This document shows, one piece after another, positions 5,698-12,605 of a DNA stretch of 12,605 nt. A program made the translations under genes and the position numbers. The notes beneath the pieces are model-generated. The model was not told where the DNA came from. It was given only the letters and a program-made list of their open reading frames with translations, and did no database searches. Source of the DNA: Methanobacteriota archaeon (GTDB lineage Archaea; Thermoplasmatota; Poseidoniia; Poseidoniales; Poseidoniaceae); NCBI GenBank assembly GCA_002702945.1, contig PADF01000026.1, positions 39,582-52,186 on the forward strand, written 5' to 3'. The first letter of the stretch is position 1. The number at the start of each line of letters is the position of its first letter.

Positions 5698-6723
5698 ATG
5701 GGCGAAGAAGTATTATACATTGGAATTGATTTAGGAACATTTCGTTCCGTTATGGTTTCATCAGATAGTCATGAAGATGAAGAGTTAACAGTAATTGGTA
5801 CTCCAAAAGACCCAATCGCAAGAAATTTCCTTAAGAGAGATGTTCTGTTCGGAGAAGAAGCGTTGAAAAATCGTTTGGCTCTCAATCTATTCAGACCTCT
5901 TGAGCATGGTGTCATCAAGGATACTCCTGAAGATAGAGATTTCATTGCACACTTCATTACACATCTGATTAGTTTATCAGACCCTGAAGAGTATGACAGA
6001 GTAGTCGCTGTAATTGGAGCACCTGCTGAAGCTAGTTATGTAGATAAAACTGCAATTTTCGATGCTGCTGCCGGAACTGTCAATGCTGCTATGATTATTT
6101 CTGAGCCTTTCGCTGTTGCTTACGCACTTGATATGATTGAACATACTCTTGTTATTGATATCGGTGCTGGAACGACTGACTTGTGTAGAGTTTACGGAAC
6201 AATTCCAAGTCCAGAAGATCAAATGCATACAGAATATGCGGGTGATTTCATCGATAGAAAAATTATTGAAGAAATTCAATCAAAATACAGTGGTGCTCAA
6301 ATCACCAAAGACATGGCTAGAAGATGGAAGGAAAATCATTCTTTTGTTGGAACCTCATCTCCTGATGAGCCTGTAATGGTTGATTTCTCAATCGAAGGAA
6401 AGGCAATGACTCTAGATATCACTGATTGTATCCAAAAAGCTTGCGAGACAATCGTTGACCCTATTGTAGAAAATGTAAAGTTGTTAATCGCTGGTTCAAA
6501 CCCTGAATACCATGACCAATTTAGAAGAAACATGATTCTAGCTGGTGGCGGTTCAGGAATCAAAGGACTGGGTGCTATGATTGAACGCAGACTGAGCGAT
6601 CTTGGAGATGTTAATGTTCACGTAGTAGACGACCCTGTTAGACTTGGTGCTATGGGTGGTCTAAGACTAGCTATGGAAGTTCCTGAAGAAATGTGGAAGA
6701 ACCTAACTCTAGCATCTCGCTGA
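5698..6723 (+). CDS. Actin-family ATPase resembling MamK/MreB, probable filament-forming protein
   Basis: Actin/Hsp70-superfamily ATPase expected to polymerise into cytoplasmic filaments. The 341 residues from ATG 5698 show phosphate-1 IDLGTFRS (10-17), connect SEPFAVAYA (135-143), phosphate-2 VIDIGAGTTDL (152-162) and adenosine-binding ILAGGGSGIKGL (280-291). No SBD-like C-terminal domain of Hsp70 and no FtsA-type insertion are seen. Several stretches match MamK from magnetotactic bacteria as I remember it: VLFGEEAL (49-56), PLEHGVIKD (67-75), AVIGAPAEAS (104-113), GTIPSPEDQ (167-175), SFVGT (215-219), and a tail with MWKNL (332-336). These are not typical of cell-shape MreB. A TTG at 5686 could add four residues. 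It has its own AT-rich upstream gap, so is probably transcribed alone, and converges on a membrane zinc-ribbon gene. No other magnetosome gene is visible. Family assignment is firm; the MamK-like grouping is likely; the cellular role is unknown. Confidence 0.88.
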   Translation: MGEEVLYIGIDLGTFRSVMVSSDSHEDEELTVIGTPKDPIARNFLKRDVLFGEEALKNRLALNLFRPLEHGVIKDTPEDRDFIAHFITHLISLSDPEEYDRVVAVIGAPAEASYVDKTAIFDAAAGTVNAAMIISEPFAVAYALDMIEHTLVIDIGAGTTDLCRVYGTIPSPEDQMHTEYAGDFIDRKIIEEIQSKYSGAQITKDMARRWKENHSFVGTSSPDEPVMVDFSIEGKAMTLDITDCIQKACETIVDPIVENVKLLIAGSNPEYHDQFRRNMILAGGGSGIKGLGAMIERRLSDLGDVNVHVVDDPVRLGAMGGLRLAMEVPEEMWKNLTLASR

Positions 6724-6773
6724 GTACTGAAAATAGTTTAGATTAATCCCAAGGGGTTTAACATCGACTTGAT

Positions 6774-6794
6774 TAAAAATTTGGTTAATTTTTA
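6774..6794. terminator. Bidirectional terminator candidate between convergent genes
   Basis: TAAAAATT (6774-6781) and AATTTTTA (6787-6794) form an 8-bp perfect inverted repeat with a TGGTT loop. Each arm gives a five-T run on one strand, which suits archaeal T-dependent termination in both directions. It lies in the 68-bp gap between the convergent actin-like gene and the membrane zinc-ribbon gene, and its right end overlaps the stop codon of the latter. Confidence 0.5.
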
Positions 6795-7433
6795 TTCTTC
6801 CTGAGATTCAATGCCATACTTTTTCGCCAAGGCTGGATCGATAAGTGGAGACTGACAATGTGGACATTTATCATTAGGACTTAGCATATTTGGCCTGATT
6901 GCAAGAACTGCTAAACAAGTTGGGCATGCTGCTAACATTTCTCCTTGCTCTAATTTGAAATCTAAATCATCATCTTCCTCGGAGAAGTAAGCCTTTGAGT
7001 AACTTGGATTAAAATGAAACATTACTCTTCTTGCAGAACCCAAAGTCGCCCAGCCTATCAAAAAAGTTAGGAGAATACTTGTCATATTACCTAACATAAT
7101 ATCGATAATCGATAAAATAACATTCAATCCAAAAAATAAACATGCAAGTCCAATCAATATTGCTCCTGGCCAATAAGCCCATTTAGCACGATTTTTGTAC
7201 CCGTTCCAAACCATCAAATTAGCAATAGCCAAAAATCCTACAATAATCCCTTGCATACCTGCAGGTAACAAATTATATGCGAACGTATAACCAATCCATA
7301 GCACAATTAGTCCGTCAATGAAGACGATAAATGTGGTTCCTCGATGTATCCTAGCAAACGCACTAGTTGCACCAATAGACTTCGCCGGATTCATTCCAGC
7401 GATAACCAGTTGACTCCCTCTATCCGGCTGCAC
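6792..7433 (-). CDS. Four-helix membrane protein with C-terminal zinc ribbon, unknown function
   Basis: Not recognised as a named family. The 213 residues contain about four hydrophobic segments (near 33-53, 57-77, 88-110 and 117-134), so it is an integral membrane protein. An acidic stretch (EEDDDLD, 152-158) is followed by a zinc ribbon with CPTC (170-173) and CPHC (190-193) and a polar tail. By the positive-inside rule (RKNR-type charges near 79-84 and ARR at 134-136), loops and the ribbon are probably cytoplasmic, but the topology is not certain. The GTG start at 7433 is preferred: GGAG (7441-7438) stands 4 bases upstream, exactly as before isopentenyl phosphate kinase. ATG at residue 14 is the alternative and would not lose any helix. 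It is divergent from coaBC and convergent to the actin-like gene. A membrane partner for the filament is possible but only suggested by adjacency. Confidence 0.72.
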   Translation of the reverse strand: MQPDRGSQLVIAGMNPAKSIGATSAFARIHRGTTFIVFIDGLIVLWIGYTFAYNLLPAGMQGIIVGFLAIANLMVWNGYKNRAKWAYWPGAILIGLACLFFGLNVILSIIDIMLGNMTSILLTFLIGWATLGSARRVMFHFNPSYSKAYFSEEDDDLDFKLEQGEMLAACPTCLAVLAIRPNMLSPNDKCPHCQSPLIDPALAKKYGIESQEE

Positions 7434-7497
7434 AACACTCCGAGCAGATACTTTACTTTGAATGATTGCTTAATGTGACTTGAACAATCTGAATTTT

Positions 7498-8733
7498 ATG
7501 CGAAGGTGTCAAAATGAAAGAACTGTACCGATGCCCATGGCGATGCGTGACACCGACGTTGAAATTCGGGGTTCCAGTTTATCTGGTAAGCGTATACTGC
7601 TTGGAGTAAGCGGTGGGATAGCAGCGGTAGATACCGTCAGACTCGCTCGAGAATTAAGGCGCCATGGTGCATTAGTAAGTGTGATGATGACATATTCGGC
7701 TCAAAAAATAATCACTCCTCTTGCTGTAGAATGGGCAACTCAAACAAAGGTAATAACTGACTGGGAAAGTGACTTATCGGCATTAGAAGAAATTGATGGA
7801 ATTTTGATTGCGCCCGCTACTAGAGACTTGATGGCTAGTTATCTCCATGGACTACAACATGGACCAATTTTAATGGCACTAAGTGCAGCAAGAAGTCGTA
7901 AATGTCCTGTTTTGATGATACCAAGTATGCATTCAGATTTAGCAAATGATCCAGTTACAGATGATTTGGTCGAACAAGTCAGAAAACACAATATTTCAGT
8001 TCATTGGGGTAAAGAGGAAGAGGGGAAAAGAAAAACTCCACCTCATGAAGAAATAGTTGCGAGGTTCTCCCATTTAGTTAACCATTCAAAACCAAATCGA
8101 AAACAAGTGGTTGTGACACTTGGAGCAACCCGTTCTCCAATAGATGATATTCGGTTTGTTCAAAATACAAGCAGTGGAGCAACTGGATTTTCGATTGCTG
8201 ATGATTTATATCGAAACGGACACGATGTCACATGTGTTGCTGGAATCACTTCAGTAGTACAACCTGAATGGTTACCACTAGTATTGAAAACACCTACACC
8301 TGAAGAAATGCTAAAAGAATTGGTTGCTATTTCAAATGATGAGATTGATGCTTGGATACATACTGCTGCAGTGCTAGATTATGTTGTCGGAAAACCTGCT
8401 GAAGGTAAACTGGCAAGTCAGCAAGGTTCACTAAATGTAGAATTGGTTGAAAGTGATAAACATATAATGATACTAAGAGAAAAATGTGATGATTCAGTTA
8501 GAATCGGGTTTAAGCTCGAATCTGGAATAAAGCAAAAAGACCTAATTTATCGTGCCTTAGCCCAAATTGAAAAGGCAGGAATGACTGCAGTTATTGCAAA
8601 TAGACTTGAAGATCTAAATGATATCAATAAGCCAAGAGGATATCTAGTGGATAAGCAGGGTAGCCATTTCGTTTTGAATTCACAAAGGGATATGTGTGAA
8701 GCGATTCTAACATTTATTGAAAGAGGAGTTTGA
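7498..8733 (+). CDS. coaBC: Bifunctional phosphopantothenoylcysteine decarboxylase/synthase (CoaBC), CoaC half lacking the catalytic histidine
   Basis: In coenzyme A synthesis CoaB couples 4'-phosphopantothenate to cysteine, and CoaC decarboxylates the product with FMN. Positions are counted from TTG 7480. The flavodoxin-like CoaC half shows KRILLGVSGGIAAV (37-50), ILIAPAT (108-114) and PSMHSDL (148-154; compare PxMN or archaeal PAMH). The CoaB half shows VTLGATRSPIDDIRFVQNTSSG (the first seven at 212-218, with Asn229), an Ala-Ala-Val-Leu-Asp segment (296-300), Lys310 and IGFKLES (342-348). No histidine occurs from 63 to 122, so the catalytic His of the HI-L motif, about a dozen residues before IAPAT, is absent. 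Whether decarboxylation is done differently is unknown. ATG 7498 is given; TTG 7480 or ATGs at 7531-7543 remain possible, since nothing before GKRILL is conserved. trmY follows after 9 bases. Divergent from the membrane zinc-ribbon gene. Confidence 0.88.
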   Translation: MRRCQNERTVPMPMAMRDTDVEIRGSSLSGKRILLGVSGGIAAVDTVRLARELRRHGALVSVMMTYSAQKIITPLAVEWATQTKVITDWESDLSALEEIDGILIAPATRDLMASYLHGLQHGPILMALSAARSRKCPVLMIPSMHSDLANDPVTDDLVEQVRKHNISVHWGKEEEGKRKTPPHEEIVARFSHLVNHSKPNRKQVVVTLGATRSPIDDIRFVQNTSSGATGFSIADDLYRNGHDVTCVAGITSVVQPEWLPLVLKTPTPEEMLKELVAISNDEIDAWIHTAAVLDYVVGKPAEGKLASQQGSLNVELVESDKHIMILREKCDDSVRIGFKLESGIKQKDLIYRALAQIEKAGMTAVIANRLEDLNDINKPRGYLVDKQGSHFVLNSQRDMCEAILTFIERGV

Positions 8734-8742
8734 GGTTTAATT

Positions 8743-9396
8743 ATGCGTAGATTCGCAATTATTGGCCAGAGAGCCATGTCACAAGGAAAACTGCCTCTAA
8801 ATGACTTGGCTGGCGGCGCTGGAAGAATGGATGTTCTTGTCAGAGCAATGATGTCTGCACTAATGACAAGTCATGGATTTAGGAATGATACTGAAATCAT
8901 TTTACATTTACAAGGAGGTCCAGGGCCTAAAAGAAGAATAAAAATTGATGGGCACACAGTTAGGGGAATTCACGCTGAAGAAAGATCTGTTGCCGGTCAG
9001 ATTGGTAAAGTCTTGAAGCAACCAACACCACCTAAGGGACATTGGATAGAAAGATCTAGAGGGATTTGGGATAGTGGCGGTGACATTCAAGACACCATTA
9101 TGGAATGGGATAGTTGTAGTATAGTTACCCTAGATGCTGACGCTGAAAGGTTGTGGAAAGAAAATTCAGCAATTCCAATAACCAGTAGCCCTCTTTCAAA
9201 AGTTACCCAAGATGAGAATAATATAGAATTTCAAGGGATAGACATTGGTTTTATTCTAAGTGATGATAAACCGCTAAATGAAGAATTACCTAAACAAATT
9301 CTCCGAAGGTCATTGGGTGATGTGTGGTTACAAGGCCATCTAGCAATTGCAATATGTCATTTCCTAATTGATGAAGGAGTGGAATTGAATATCTAA
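8743..9396 (+). CDS. trmY: tRNA (pseudouridine-54-N1)-methyltransferase
   Basis: SPOUT-family methyltransferase that uses S-adenosylmethionine to make N1-methylpseudouridine at position 54 of archaeal tRNAs, the archaeal counterpart of ribothymidine. The 217 residues fit the family. The N-terminal half is well conserved: LNDLAGGAGRMDVLVRAMMS (19-38), SHGFRNDTEI (43-52) and VRGIHAEERSVAGQIGKVL (73-91), all close to the Methanocaldococcus protein as I remember it. The C-terminal trefoil-knot part, which binds the cofactor, is less typical: the usual FxxGDHxG reads FILSDDKPL (170-178), and the region of the conserved S-P-L...HCI is SLGDVWLQGHLAIAIC (190-205), with Cys205 slightly displaced. GAGG (8732-8735) lies 7 bases before ATG 8743. 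It follows coaBC after 9 bases, so the two are probably cotranscribed, although the pathways are unrelated. Its stop overlaps the surE stop by 3 bases on the other strand. Confidence 0.9.
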   Translation: MRRFAIIGQRAMSQGKLPLNDLAGGAGRMDVLVRAMMSALMTSHGFRNDTEIILHLQGGPGPKRRIKIDGHTVRGIHAEERSVAGQIGKVLKQPTPPKGHWIERSRGIWDSGGDIQDTIMEWDSCSIVTLDADAERLWKENSAIPITSSPLSKVTQDENNIEFQGIDIGFILSDDKPLNEELPKQILRRSLGDVWLQGHLAIAICHFLIDEGVELNI

Positions 9397-10376
9397 TCCA
9401 TCCAAACCGGATATTTTCCATTACTATTCTTTAAATTCCAAGCCAATAGTTCATCATCCACTGCCAAGGGATGGGTTTGAGGCCATGTTGGTAAGCAAGA
9501 GATACTTGATTTTCCTTGCATGACTACATCACAATCACTTTTTTCCACAGGCGTATGGTCAATGCTCGCTGCACCTATCGTGAAAGTAGCAGTTTGTTCA
9601 TCATGTGAAATCGAATCGAATGAAATTGCATCTCTATACCATCTCATACCTAGCCTAGTTGTGACGAATTCACCACTCCAGTCTGGAGGAGCATTGAGAT
9701 TTAGCATCAATTCACCATCAAAAAAAGCCTTTCTTAATGCCATAATCGGATCTTCTTTCCAATTCTTATGAGAACTAGATTCCGGCCAACTGCTAAAGTG
9801 TGAAGCGGAAATATCAAGAGTCGTCCTACGAAGATTTTGAGGGATTTCAGGTAGAATCTTTAGAGTCTGTTCAATTAATTGAACCGTTGCTTCAACAGCA
9901 TTCTCCATTCCTTCTTCATCAAATGACGTAAGAGATGATGCTATTGCAGGCATTCCATAGAGACCGGCTTCTCTAGCAGCACCCATAGTTCCGCTGTGAT
10001 AAGAATCCTGAGACATATTTGGACCTAGATTAACGCCTGAAACTACTAATCTAGGCATTAAATTAGGAATTATGTGCTCAAGACCTTTATCCAAAGAGAC
10101 GATCATAGTATCGCATGGAGAACCATCGAGTTCGATAAGATGCAGATTTTGAGAATTTACATTCCATTTTTGCTTCAAATCATCTCTAAATCGCCAAGCG
10201 ATTGGTGTCATCAAATTTATTCTCATTCCAGTAGCGGAATGATTTGTACTAGGTGCAAAAACTATGACCTTATGACCTCTAGAATTTAGTTTTTCAACTA
10301 GCATCTGAATACCAACTGCTTCAATACCATCGTCGTTAGTAAGTAATAACCAACCTGTATCTAAATCACTGTTCAT
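9393..10376 (-). CDS. surE: 5'/3'-nucleotidase SurE
   Basis: Metal-dependent phosphatase that removes phosphate from nucleoside monophosphates (and, in some members, short polyphosphate), in the cytoplasm. Family motifs: LLTNDDGIEAVG (11-22), with the metal-binding aspartates 15 and 16; APSTNHSATG (41-50); ELDGSPCDT (82-90, usually GTPADC); VVSGVNLGPN (111-120) with metal-binding Asn116; and YHSGTMGAAREAGLYGMPAIA (its first 11 residues at 126-136). At 327 residues it is about 60 longer than most SurE proteins (250-270); the extra length is spread over the region 60-80 and the C-terminal half (about 155-250). ATG 10376 follows the stop of the EamA gene by 2 bases, and GAGG inside the end of that gene lies 7 bases upstream, so translation is probably coupled. 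It is the last gene of a three-gene minus-strand run and converges on trmY with a 3-base overlap. Confidence 0.92.
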   Translation of the reverse strand: MNSDLDTGWLLLTNDDGIEAVGIQMLVEKLNSRGHKVIVFAPSTNHSATGMRINLMTPIAWRFRDDLKQKWNVNSQNLHLIELDGSPCDTMIVSLDKGLEHIIPNLMPRLVVSGVNLGPNMSQDSYHSGTMGAAREAGLYGMPAIASSLTSFDEEGMENAVEATVQLIEQTLKILPEIPQNLRRTTLDISASHFSSWPESSSHKNWKEDPIMALRKAFFDGELMLNLNAPPDWSGEFVTTRLGMRWYRDAISFDSISHDEQTATFTIGAASIDHTPVEKSDCDVVMQGKSSISCLPTWPQTHPLAVDDELLAWNLKNSNGKYPVWMD

Positions 10377-10378
10377 GG

Positions 10379-11371
10379 TTATTCCTCAACACTCCGCTGA
10401 TGTGATAAGTTTTGATTGTTCGTATTCACCTCTGGCGCACCAACAACCACCAGAATAATGCCGATTACAAGTATTGGTCCTCCTATCCAAGTCCAAAATC
10501 CAGGCAATCCTTCATCAAAAATCATAAATCCGATTATAGAACCTAAAATTGGCTCCATAGTAACGCTAGTTGATATTACCAAAGGTGAAGTATATCGTAA
10601 ACAGGTATTCAATCCTGTATGGCCCAGAATACCTGCTATCAGTGCTAAAGCTAGGAACCAAGGGAAAAATTCTGGTTGAACCCAACCAAAAGTCCCATAT
10701 TCAGAAAATTTAGACTCTATTGCCCAAGATGCTGGAATTAAGAGAACTGCACCAATTAAAGTCACAATGAATGCATAGATGAAAATTGGCATCCATTGTC
10801 TAAGAACTCTACCACTTACCAAATACCCAACTACGAAGACAGCACCCATGAAAGCTAGAAAATCACCCCATAAAGTCACAGTGTGATCTCCTTGTTGATG
10901 GCCTTGGTCAAGTAATGCAATCACAGCACCTGTAAAACCTATACATGCACCAATAATTTCTTTCTTTGTGGGTTTTCTTTGCGTGATTAAGAATCTCGCT
11001 AGAATCACCATTCCTACAATTATAATCAAAGGATGAGCAGTCACAAATAATAACGAATGAGTTAATGAGGTTTCATCTAGACTTGCGACCCATGAGCCGA
11101 AGTGTAAAGCAAGAGCAATACCTCCTGCAGAAAGCCAAAGGAGAGTATTTTTTTGATACATTTTAGCCTTAACTTCACCCTTAACATTTAGCCATTGATA
11201 TATTGCAAAAGGAGCCAATACTATAGATGTCAATTGTAATCTCCATGATGCTCTAAGTAACGGAGGAATTTCATCCATCTGTTGAAATAATGAACCTGCA
11301 CTAGAAACTCCAAAGACAGCGCCTACTAGTAGAAACCACACCCATGTAGGCGTGGTTTTGATAGTATCCAT
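10379..11371 (-). CDS. EamA/DMT-superfamily transporter
   Basis: Membrane carrier of the drug/metabolite transporter superfamily; substrates in the family range from amino acids to nucleotide sugars and cannot be told here. The 330 residues contain about ten hydrophobic segments in two similar halves (roughly 10-30, 46-62, 76-95, 104-126, 138-155, 167-185, 195-217, 236-256, 264-284 and 292-311). The second half ends with the typical MEPILGSIIGFMIFDE (272-287) and GGPILVIGIILVVVG (297-311); a polar tail follows. ATG at 11371 is preferred to the upstream ATG at 11428, because the extra 19 residues would be read from the end of the OPT gene and look like out-of-frame sequence. The gene starts 10 bases after the OPT stop and ends 2 bases before surE, so the three form an operon. 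A shared transport theme with the OPT gene is plausible. Confidence 0.85.
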   Translation of the reverse strand: MDTIKTTPTWVWFLLVGAVFGVSSAGSLFQQMDEIPPLLRASWRLQLTSIVLAPFAIYQWLNVKGEVKAKMYQKNTLLWLSAGGIALALHFGSWVASLDETSLTHSLLFVTAHPLIIIVGMVILARFLITQRKPTKKEIIGACIGFTGAVIALLDQGHQQGDHTVTLWGDFLAFMGAVFVVGYLVSGRVLRQWMPIFIYAFIVTLIGAVLLIPASWAIESKFSEYGTFGWVQPEFFPWFLALALIAGILGHTGLNTCLRYTSPLVISTSVTMEPILGSIIGFMIFDEGLPGFWTWIGGPILVIGIILVVVGAPEVNTNNQNLSHQRSVEE

Positions 11372-11381
11372 GCCACCACAC

Positions 11382-12605
11382 TCAAGAGTTCTCTGGAATA
11401 TTTCCTTCAGGGGTAGCCTTAACTCCAACTATTCCTGCAGACTTGAATAGATAGTAAATTCCAGCACCAATACCGACATTGAGCAATATGAATCCAAATA
11501 ATCTACCTACATACCACGATGTTGCATATGGATCTGATATTAGCGTGTCAATGAATGATAGGATACTAGATTCCGTACCAAAGAATGCTTCACCAGTCAA
11601 CAACCCAGCAGCAACCATGAATGTACCCAATAGGATAAGAGCACGTTGTTTTTCAGCTTCCGAAGTTCCTGATTCCGCCTTTATCTTATCAATTCTAGGC
11701 TTGAGTTTCTTATCTTCCCATTTATCTCTAGCATATCCACCTATCAGCATTGGTAGAGTGTGTGGGATATCTAGATACATTCCTAGACCGAAAGAAGTGC
11801 CCATACCAGTTGCCCATTCTACAAACATTCCTAGCAAGAAACCAAGCGCAAGTAATGTTAGGTCTCCTTGACCTTCAGCAAAAATAACTGAGAAAGTAGC
11901 GAAAGCATTAGCCTGAGGCGCAATAAGTTGAATTGTTCCTTCAGCTAATTGTATTGAAAGGAAAATTGCAACACCGGCACCAATAATTGCACCAGGTACA
12001 ACACCCATTATGTTACCCTTAGAGATATGATAAGGTCGATTACCGATGTACAGACTGTTCTTGTAATCTCCAATAACTGTACCAGACATCGAAATCGCTG
12101 AACCAAAAACAGTCGTACCCACTAGACCTAGAAGTACAGCATCCTGAGTATTCAAGTCAAGAAGTTCTTGGGCATTCAAGAAAACTCCAAGAAGCATTAG
12201 AAGAACGATGAATGAAGTACCAGAAACCGGTTCTATACCAGTTTCCCCCATTACTCTTACTGCGATTGCGCCAAGGAGGAAAGTAGTCATAATGAGTACT
12301 GTTGCAAAAATAAATGATGCTAAAATTGAAAATCCGCCTATCGTGAAAATCAATATCATCGAGAAGAAAGTTACAATCATGAAGATTGGTATATGCTTCA
12401 ATGGCCACTCATACCATCCCTTACCTTCCATGTACTCTTGACTTCCTTCTCCCTTTAGAGCACCACCAATATCTGCAAAGATGTTGAGGAAAGTTTTGTA
12501 CATTTTAGCCAATCCAAACATACCGCCTCCAACTATAGAACCAATTGCGATAGTTCTTACTGTTTTGCTAAATGCAATCATTTGAAGTGCAGCTCCTCCA
12601 TTGGC
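11382..12605 (-). CDS. Oligopeptide transporter (OPT) family protein, C-terminal part
   Basis: Multi-helix membrane transporter of the OPT superfamily; bacterial and archaeal members are thought to import small peptides or metal chelates with proton symport. The 407 visible residues are the C-terminal part: the frame is open to the right edge (ANGGAALQ precedes the first in-frame ATG at 12581) and whole prokaryotic members are about 550-700 residues, so the 5' part lies outside the window. Seen: VRTIAIGSIVGGGMFGLAKM, resembling the family's mid-protein helix; a strongly hydrophobic helix followed by VRVMGETGIEPVSG (a GxTG...P element typical of the family); a glycine-rich transmembrane pair; a charged cytoplasmic loop (DKWEDKKLKPRIDKIKAE); and a last helix before a polar tail. 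GGAGG about 12 bases before ATG 12581 is probably coding sequence (Gly-Gly-Ala), not a ribosome site. It leads the operon with the EamA transporter and surE. Confidence 0.82.
   Translation of the reverse strand, partial: ANGGAALQMIAFSKTVRTIAIGSIVGGGMFGLAKMYKTFLNIFADIGGALKGEGSQEYMEGKGWYEWPLKHIPIFMIVTFFSMILIFTIGGFSILASFIFATVLIMTTFLLGAIAVRVMGETGIEPVSGTSFIVLLMLLGVFLNAQELLDLNTQDAVLLGLVGTTVFGSAISMSGTVIGDYKNSLYIGNRPYHISKGNIMGVVPGAIIGAGVAIFLSIQLAEGTIQLIAPQANAFATFSVIFAEGQGDLTLLALGFLLGMFVEWATGMGTSFGLGMYLDIPHTLPMLIGGYARDKWEDKKLKPRIDKIKAESGTSEAEKQRALILLGTFMVAAGLLTGEAFFGTESSILSFIDTLISDPYATSWYVGRLFGFILLNVGIGAGIYYLFKSAGIVGVKATPEGNIPENS

Noticed and set aside
5686..6723. Actin-like protein considered as an Hsp70 (DnaK) or FtsA
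   Set aside because: It lacks the DnaK substrate-binding domain and the FtsA-specific domain and membrane tail; length and motifs fit single-domain MreB/MamK-type actins.
6741..6762. AATCCCAAGGGGTTT considered as a terminator stem
   Set aside because: Only three C-G pairs line up before mismatches; the TAAAAATT/AATTTTTA repeat at 6774-6794 is the better candidate.
11372..11428. Longer EamA start at ATG 11428
   Set aside because: It would overlap the OPT gene by 47 bases, and the extra residues look like an out-of-frame reading of the OPT C-terminus; ATG 11371 follows the OPT stop by 10 bases and fits family length.
1..12605. CRISPR array, insertion sequence, integrase, toxin-antitoxin or other defence system
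   Set aside because: No regularly spaced repeats, terminal inverted repeats, transposase motifs or known defence domains were seen on either strand; genes are mostly housekeeping with a few unassigned ones.

Overview
The window looks like marine planktonic Euryarchaeota (Thermoplasmatota), most likely Marine Group II (Candidatus Poseidoniales) or a close relative. The evidence is gene content: isopentenyl phosphate kinase, TrmY (tRNA pseudouridine-54 N1-methyltransferase), a zinc-ribbon KptA, fused CoaBC of archaeal type and a thiolase/DUF35 pair are archaeal signatures. The DNA is AT-rich, intergenic gaps are very short, and several starts look leaderless or have only short GGAG/GGTGA/GAGG ribosome-binding sites. 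The lineage below Archaea is an inference. No rRNA, tRNA, CRISPR array, insertion sequence or integrase was seen, and no stretch over 300 bases lacks a gene.

Left part (1-4483). A type I isopentenyl-diphosphate isomerase gene runs off the left edge (minus strand, 1-346) just downstream of isopentenyl phosphate kinase (418-1236). Together they form the end of the archaeal mevalonate route. A divergent gap with a 14-bp perfect palindrome separates them from a small zinc-ribbon protein (1316-1657), which abuts a convergent kptA (1658-2371). A thiolase (2470-3669) overlaps a DUF35-like protein (3662-4483). This is the kind of pair that performs the first step of mevalonate synthesis in archaea, so both ends of isoprenoid (membrane lipid) synthesis lie within 4.5 kb.

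Middle (4529-7433). An unrecognised 340-residue protein has zinc ribbons at both ends. It is followed, after the longest gap in the window (134 bp, with a 10-bp inverted repeat), by an actin-family ATPase that closely resembles the magnetosome filament protein MamK. Convergent to it is a four-helix membrane protein with a C-terminal zinc ribbon. This is the least understood part and the best candidate for undescribed biology.

Right part (7498-12605). coaBC (coenzyme A synthesis) and trmY form a plus-strand pair. The CoaC half lacks the histidine normally essential for decarboxylation. Facing them is a minus-strand operon, OPT-family transporter (cut by the right edge), EamA-type transporter and surE, with gaps of 10 and 2 bp. 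trmY and surE overlap at their stop codons.
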